A stretch of 64,000 bases of DNA from Deltaproteobacteria bacterium (GTDB lineage: Bacteria > Myxococcota_A > UBA796 > SXON01), in contig CANFCK010000011.1 of assembly GCA_947445035.1 (NCBI GenBank), positions 1 through 64,000 of the forward strand, written 5' to 3'. A program made the translations under genes and the position numbers. Below the pieces are notes generated by a model. It was not told where the DNA came from, did no database searches, and saw only the letters and a list, made by a program, of their open reading frames with translations. Within the stretch, counting starts at the first letter, position 1; every line of letters starts with the position of its first letter. Below are positions 59,922 to 64,000 of the stretch, piece by piece.

Positions 59922-60931
59922 CAGTCCTCTTGCGCCATCGTCATCGAAGCCACGTTGCCGTCCCCGTCGAGTGTCGGCGTGTACTCGAGCGCCCAGTCCT
60001 TTCGCTCGGCGTCGTTCTCGCCCACGAAGCCCACCACCGTGCCGACGAAACGGTAGTCAAAGCCGCTGACCTGGGTTCCGGGTGAGTAGTTGGTGGCCGA
60101 GGCGGCGCCGGCGCTGTCGGCGGTCAGCGTGCGGAGGTAGGCGCCACGACCGTCGAAGTCCCCTTTGTGGAAGAACCACTCCAGGCTCGAAAACGCGCGG
60201 GCCTCCGGCAGGTCAAGGGTCTCGGGGCGAGGAGGCGTCTGCGCTGCGAGCTCGCTGCCATCTTGATTCCAGGAGGCGCTCTGGACCAACGAAGCGGACT
60301 GTGAGGCGACCCCGGCGACGCCGAGCACGTCGATCGTCAGCGTCGCCTCGGCCCCCGTGGCCGCTTCGTCGAGGCAGCCTCGGGCCTCCTCCAAGGACAG
60401 CCCGGACTCGAAGGCGGCGGTCACGATGGCGTTGGGCCCGTCGGCCTCGACCGTCACGGCAAGATGGGTGGGCAGCCATCCGAACGAGGGGTCGTAGCAG
60501 GTGTCGGCGGCGCCCACGGACTCCACGACAAGCCCGTTGATGACCGGCGTCTGGGTCGCTGGCAACTCTGACCACGGCAACGTGACGGTCGCCGTCGTTC
60601 CCGCCGGGCCGACCCGCATCACCACCGAGTAGCGGGCGACGGCGAGGTTGGCGGCGCGCAGCCCCGTCGTCGACACCCGGACCTCCGCGGTATCGACGAA
60701 GGGGAACTCCTTGCACGTCGCCTCGTCGCAGCCCTCGGTGTAGGTGGGCACGGCGCCGGTCGTCGAGGTGCCGCCCACCACGGCCCAGACGATCGTGTCG
60801 TCGGTGACCTGTACGCCGAGGTGCGACAGTCGATGGTTGAACCCTGCCCATCCGTACCCGAGCGCGCTCAAGAGGCGCACCGAGGGCGGGAGGGGGTCTT
60901 CGGCACACGCGAGAAGGAGGAAGAGGAACAT
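59921..60931 (-). CDS. hypothetical lipoprotein
   Basis: I prefer the ATG at 60931 (MFLFLLLACAEDPLPP, lipobox LLLAC) over a GTG at 60940. The 336-residue product is beta-rich with Cys pairs (EGCDEATCKEF). Nothing in it matches a family I know. A TATAGT box at 60944-60949 would place transcription start just before this ATG. It is first in the overlapping operon with the epimerase and the YndJ-like protein. Confidence 0.7.
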   Translation of the reverse strand: MFLFLLLACAEDPLPPSVRLLSALGYGWAGFNHRLSHLGVQVTDDTIVWAVVGGTSTTGAVPTYTEGCDEATCKEFPFVDTAEVRVSTTGLRAANLAVARYSVVMRVGPAGTTATVTLPWSELPATQTPVINGLVVESVGAADTCYDPSFGWLPTHLAVTVEADGPNAIVTAAFESGLSLEEARGCLDEAATGAEATLTIDVLGVAGVASQSASLVQSASWNQDGSELAAQTPPRPETLDLPEARAFSSLEWFFHKGDFDGRGAYLRTLTADSAGAASATNYSPGTQVSGFDYRFVGTVVGFVGENDAERKDWALEYTPTLDGDGNVASMTMAQED

Positions 60932-60943
60932 GGCCGGCACCGG

Positions 60944-60949
60944 ACTATA
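60944..60949 (-). promoter_or_regulatory. candidate -10 box (TATAGT)
   Basis: The minus-strand hexamer TATAGT matches the -10 consensus at five of six positions and lies 12 bases before the ATG at 60931. The expected start point falls after the alternative GTG at 60940, favouring the ATG. Confidence 0.4.
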
Positions 60950-60963
60950 GCCAGCCCAATCCC

Positions 60964-60992
60964 TTGACGTGCCCTGCCTCCCGCGCTAACCG
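60964..60992 (+). promoter_or_regulatory. candidate promoter for the rplY-pth-rpsF-rplI block
   Basis: TTGACG at 60964-60969 and TAACCG at 60987-60992 are 17 bases apart. The -35 is near-consensus, the -10 weak. A leader of about 145 bases without a gene follows to rplY at 61141; it is GC-rich and could fold, but I recognise no specific regulatory RNA. Confidence 0.35.
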
Positions 60993-61140
60993 CCGGCCGC
61001 CGCACCAATCGTGTGGCACCGCTGGGTCGGGCCGTTTGGCCCCTACGTCCAAGACACAGCGTCGGTCCGCATCCGCGGACTGAATCTGGGCCTGCCCGGG
61101 GTGGGGACGTCATCGCCCACCCGTTGGGCCGAGGATTCGG

Positions 61141-61809
61141 ATGGAAAGCTTCAACATCTCTGCTGAACCCCGGGTTGCTGGTACCAAAGGCGACGCCCGC
61201 AAGGCTCGCGCCGCTGGCGCCACCCCCGGAAACATGTACCGCGCCGGGGAAAGCGCCCAGGCCGTCGCCTTCAACGGCGCCGCGCTTTCGGCCATCTTCC
61301 GCAAGTCACAGGACGCCAACACCCTGGTGACGTTGCAGCTCAGCGGCGTCGACCACGTGTGCATCCTGCGGGAAGTGCAGCGGCACCCGGTCACCCGGCG
61401 TGTCGAGCACGTCGACTTTCAGGAAGTGAAGGCGGGGGAACGCGTCAGCGTCACCGTCGGCATCGTCGCCACCGGCCGGGCGGCAGGCGTGCGTGCGGGC
61501 GGCATGCTGCGCGTGCTGGCCCGGTCCGTCAACCTCGATTGCGACGCGTTCTCGGTGCCCAAGACCGTCGAAGTCGACGTCACCGCGCTGGAAACCGGCC
61601 GCTACATCAAGGCGTCGCAGCTTCCGCTCCCGGCGGGCGCGCGCATCGTCTTCAAGCAAGACTTCAACGTCGTCACGGTCGAAGGCAAGTTCAGGGAAGT
61701 CGCAGTCGAAGGCGACGCGGCGGCCAAGGGCGCCCCGGGCAAAGCCGCCCCGGGCAAGGCCGCTCCCGCTGCCAAGGCGGCCGCCAAACCCGCCCCGGGC
61801 AAGAAGTAG
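61141..61809 (+). CDS. rplY: 50S ribosomal protein bL25 (CTC form)
   Basis: The 222-residue protein begins MESFNISAEPRVAGTKGDAR KARAAG-type sequence, the 5S-rRNA-binding L25 fold. The long TL5/CTC second domain follows (LREVQRHPVTRRVEHVDFQE, VPKTVEVDVTALETGRYIKA), with a Lys/Ala/Pro-rich tail (PGKAAPGKAAPAAKAAAKP). It binds 5S rRNA in the large subunit. It is followed four bases later by pth, an arrangement common in bacteria. Confidence 0.95.
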   Translation: MESFNISAEPRVAGTKGDARKARAAGATPGNMYRAGESAQAVAFNGAALSAIFRKSQDANTLVTLQLSGVDHVCILREVQRHPVTRRVEHVDFQEVKAGERVSVTVGIVATGRAAGVRAGGMLRVLARSVNLDCDAFSVPKTVEVDVTALETGRYIKASQLPLPAGARIVFKQDFNVVTVEGKFREVAVEGDAAAKGAPGKAAPGKAAPAAKAAAKPAPGKK

Positions 61810-61812
61810 CCC

Positions 61813-62388
61813 GTGCACCTCGTCGTCGGCCTTGGCAACCCTGGCAGCCGCTATGCGCAGAACCGACACAACGTCGGCTTTCGCGTCGCGGAGCGCTTGG
61901 CGTCCAGGGTCGGGGCGCGCGTCGACAAGAAGCTCTTCGGGGCGCTCGTCGGCGACCTCCAACTCGCTGGCAAAAAGGCCACCGTGGCGATGCCGCAGCA
62001 GTACATGAACGTCTCCGGTCAGGCGGCCGCCTCGCTGATTGGCTACTACAAGGTCGCATCCGCTGACCTGGTTGTGGTCCACGACGACATGGACCTGCCG
62101 CTTGGCCGCCTACGGGTGCGTGTCGGCGGCGGTCACGGCGGCCACAACGGCGTCCGCGACATCCAGCGCACCTGTGGGGCGGACTTTGTACGGGTACGGA
62201 TGGGCGTCGCCCGGCCGCCTCCCGAGTGGAATCCCGCCGACTACGTACTCGCCAATTTCCTGCCCGATGAAGAACCCGTCGTGGATTCCATGGTCGATGC
62301 CGCGGTTGACGCGGTGGAGAGCGTGGTTCGCGACGGGGTCACCATCACCATGAATCGTTTCAACGCCTCCCGCGTGGAGTCCGCATGA
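61813..62388 (+). CDS. pth: peptidyl-tRNA hydrolase
   Basis: The GTG-started, 191-residue protein has all Pth landmarks. LVVGLGNPGSRYAQNRHNVG carries the catalytic His of RHNVG. QYMNVSGQAA, VVHDDMDLPLGRLRVR and GGHGGHNGVRDI carry the substrate-binding Asn and Asp. It releases tRNA from dropped-off peptidyl-tRNA. Length is normal. Its stop overlaps the rpsF start (ATGA). Confidence 0.96.
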   Translation: MHLVVGLGNPGSRYAQNRHNVGFRVAERLASRVGARVDKKLFGALVGDLQLAGKKATVAMPQQYMNVSGQAAASLIGYYKVASADLVVVHDDMDLPLGRLRVRVGGGHGGHNGVRDIQRTCGADFVRVRMGVARPPPEWNPADYVLANFLPDEEPVVDSMVDAAVDAVESVVRDGVTITMNRFNASRVESA

Positions 62389-62837
62389 CCATCCAGAACG
62401 AATACGAAACCACCTACGTCGCCCGCCCGGACCTCACCGACGAGCAGATGACGCGCATCACCACCAAGATCGAACAGGTCGTCGCGAACGGGAGCGGTAC
62501 GCTCCTGGTCACCGAGGACTGGGGCAAGCGCAAGCTGGCCTACCTGATCGGCAAGCACCTGCGCGGTCACTACATCTACGTGAACTACTGCGGTCCCTCG
62601 CCGATCGTCCTGGAAATCGAGCGCAACCTGCGCCTCGAAGACCAGCTGCTTCGCTTCCTCACGGTGAAGTTGGAAGACGACGTCGTTCCGGAAGAACGCC
62701 GCCTGGTGGCTGAAGAACGTCGTCGCATGCGCATCGAGCGTATGGCCGCGCTGAAGGCCGAAGAAGAAGCCGAAGCGCGGTATCGCGCCGAAGCAGAAGA
62801 AGAAGACGCCGAAGGCAGCGTCGAAGCCGACGAATAA
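62385..62837 (+). CDS. rpsF: 30S ribosomal protein bS6
   Basis: The 150-residue protein starts IQNEYETTYVARPDLTDEQM and keeps the S6 core (WGKRKLAYLIGKHLRGHYIY, then VNYCGPSP, and LEDQLLRFLTVKL). The C-terminus is extended by about 50 acidic residues (AEAEEEDAEGSVEADE), recalling the Glu-rich tails of S6 in other proteobacteria. It usually pairs with S18 (rpsR), which is not encoded next to it here. Confidence 0.96.
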   Translation: MTIQNEYETTYVARPDLTDEQMTRITTKIEQVVANGSGTLLVTEDWGKRKLAYLIGKHLRGHYIYVNYCGPSPIVLEIERNLRLEDQLLRFLTVKLEDDVVPEERRLVAEERRRMRIERMAALKAEEEAEARYRAEAEEEDAEGSVEADE

Positions 62838-62863
62838 TCGTCCCAACCTTTTCGGAGTACTCC

Positions 62864-63307
62864 ATGAAGATCATTCTTCAGGCCGACGTCGACAACCTCG
62901 GCTCGAGCGGCGAAGTCAAGGACGTAGCCAGCGGCTACGCCCGTAACTACCTCCTTCCCCGTGGGCTTGCGCTCTTGGCTGACGAACGCAACGTTCGTCA
63001 GTTGCAGCACCTGCAGCGCATGGCTTCGGCGCAGAACGCCAAGCTCATCGCCGCGGCTCAGGAGGTTGCCGACAAGATCAGCAAGACTCCGGTCTCGATC
63101 AAGCGCCAGGCTGGCGAAGGCGACAAGCTTTTCGGCTCGGTGTCCAACATCGACATCGCCGAAGCCCTGACAGCGGCGGGCATCCCGGTCGATCGGAAGT
63201 CGGTCGATTTGGCCGACCCGATCCGGAACATCGGGGTCTTCCAGGTGCCGGTCAAGGTGGCGCGCGGTGTTGAGGCTACGGTCAAGGTCTACGTCATTCG
63301 CAGCTAG
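62864..63307 (+). CDS. rplI: 50S ribosomal protein bL9
   Basis: The 147-residue protein opens MKIILQADVDNLGSSGEVKD VASGYARNYL-type, the diagnostic N-terminal motif of L9 with its GYARNYLLPRGLA signature. It has the central helix and the C-terminal domain (GDKLFGSVSNIDIAEALTAA, VPVKVARGVEATVKVYVI). The start is preceded by TCGGAG with eight bases to ATG. Length is normal. It is 26 bases downstream of rpsF. Confidence 0.96.
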   Translation: MKIILQADVDNLGSSGEVKDVASGYARNYLLPRGLALLADERNVRQLQHLQRMASAQNAKLIAAAQEVADKISKTPVSIKRQAGEGDKLFGSVSNIDIAEALTAAGIPVDRKSVDLADPIRNIGVFQVPVKVARGVEATVKVYVIRS

Positions 63308-63328
63308 CGGCGGTTAGGCCTCCCCCCG

Positions 63329-64000
63329 ATGTCGAAGCACGCGTGGGAGACGGAGCGAGCCCTCTTGGGTGGCCTCCTGCTGGATCCGAGTCAGCTCGCG
63401 GAAGTGAGCGAGCGGGTGTCGGCGGCGTCGTTTTCGCGGCCGCCGCACGAGAACCTGTTTGCGCTCTTGATCGAGCTGCACGAGCGCGGCGTCCGCACCG
63501 ACGTCGTCACCATGATCGACGAAATCGGGCGTCGCAAGGCCGAGGACTACGATGGTGTGGCCTACGTGGCCGCGCTGCCCAATGCGTGTCCCAGCGTCGA
63601 GAACCTGCTGACGTATGCGGAGCGGGTGCGTGAAGCGAGCGCACGGCGGCGGCTGATCGATGCGGCCAGTCACATCGTCGAGGTGGTCAAGACCGAGCCG
63701 AAAGACCTGCAAACGCTGCTGGACGATGCCGAGCGCGCCATCTTCGAGGTCAGCCAGCTCAGCGGGCGCAGCGACTGGCACCCCTTGGCCGAGGTCATCG
63801 ACGAGCAGTTCGTCATGATCCAGGAACGGGCCAAGGCGCCTGGCGCGCTGACCGGGGTCACGACGGGCTTCTACGATCTGGACCGGATGCTTGCCGGGTT
63901 CCACCCGGGCACGCTCGCGATCCTCGCGGCCCGGCCCGCGATGGGCAAGACCGCGCTGGCGCTCAACATGGCGCTGGCCGCGTCGGCCCACGGCGCTGTG
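63329..64000 (+). CDS. dnaB: replicative DNA helicase DnaB (N-terminal half, cut by window end)
   Basis: From the ATG at 63329, 224 codons are visible to the window edge. The DnaB N-terminal domain is clear (WETERALLGGLLLDPSQLAE, ERGVRTDVVTMIDEIGRRKA, YVAALPNACPSVENLLTYAE). It is followed by the linker and the start of the RecA-like domain: TGVTTGFYDLDRMLAGFHPG and the Walker A region ILAARPAMGKTALALNMAL. It unwinds DNA ahead of the replication fork. It follows rplI by 21 bases, as in many bacteria. Confidence 0.95.
   Translation, partial: MSKHAWETERALLGGLLLDPSQLAEVSERVSAASFSRPPHENLFALLIELHERGVRTDVVTMIDEIGRRKAEDYDGVAYVAALPNACPSVENLLTYAERVREASARRRLIDAASHIVEVVKTEPKDLQTLLDDAERAIFEVSQLSGRSDWHPLAEVIDEQFVMIQERAKAPGALTGVTTGFYDLDRMLAGFHPGTLAILAARPAMGKTALALNMALAASAHGAV

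Overview
The window is GC-rich, densely coded DNA with no rRNA or tRNA gene that I can find. It carries many exported lipoproteins with Asp/Thr/Ser linkers. It also has FG-GAP (VCBS-like) propeller proteins, a MopE-like Cys/Asp repeat protein, proteins whose C-terminal tails resemble MYXO-CTERM (Cys, hydrophobic stretch, Arg cluster), and many 1- to 4-base stop/start overlaps. Together these point to a chromosomal segment of a Myxococcota (delta-proteobacterial type) bacterium. That assignment is inferred from protein style and was not checked by any search.

Layout. 1-4.2 kb: end of a partial gene, an IS66 remnant, a very large GGDEF-EAL-flavoprotein fusion on the minus strand, and a second IS66-like remnant. 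4.2-12.4 kb: FG-GAP lipoprotein, a frame-damaged lipoprotein, a three-gene cytochrome-like/DUF1501 operon, a lamin-tail lipoprotein, ArfB and a stand-alone receiver protein. 12.4-18.8 kb: thiolase, a caspase-fold protein lacking its catalytic Cys, an arylsulfotransferase-like lipoprotein, and a PEP-synthase/PPDK-like lipoprotein. 18.8-23 kb: a REP/RAYT element (REPtron) with 70-bp inverted ends and several tandem repeats, followed by a two-gene DUF262-HipA module. 23-31 kb: two paralogous FG-GAP lipoproteins and a minus-strand operon (HMA-thioredoxin, outer-membrane protein, lipoprotein). 31-36.7 kb: single-chain acyl-CoA carboxyltransferase plus biotin carrier, a polytopic membrane protein and a DbpA-type helicase. 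36.7-39.4 kb: an insertion-sequence graveyard (IS66 and IS110 pieces) that has eaten into a ligase-associated DNA-repair cassette (Lhr-like helicase tail, truncated PdeM). 39.4-51.6 kb: a third FG-GAP paralogue, a tightly overlapped five-gene operon (subtilase-like, FadL-like, MmgE/PrpD, two small membrane proteins), a surface carboxypeptidase-regulatory-repeat protein, an L,D-transpeptidase and a GT-C-like membrane protein. 51.6-61 kb: two long minus-strand operons. 61-64 kb: housekeeping block rplY-pth-rpsF-rplI-dnaB, with dnaB cut by the window end and rpsR missing from its usual place.

Most interesting candidates: (i) the single-chain GGDEF-EAL-FAD monooxygenase protein; (ii) the DUF262 plus HipA-kinase pair with a GTGA overlap and no HipB; (iii) the REPtron with its repeats; (iv) an exported PEP-synthase-like lipoprotein; (v) two protease-fold proteins that have lost catalytic residues.

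Starts were chosen from lipobox or signal-peptide position, Shine-Dalgarno sequence and overlap with the upstream stop. Several lipoprotein genes appear to start with TTG.
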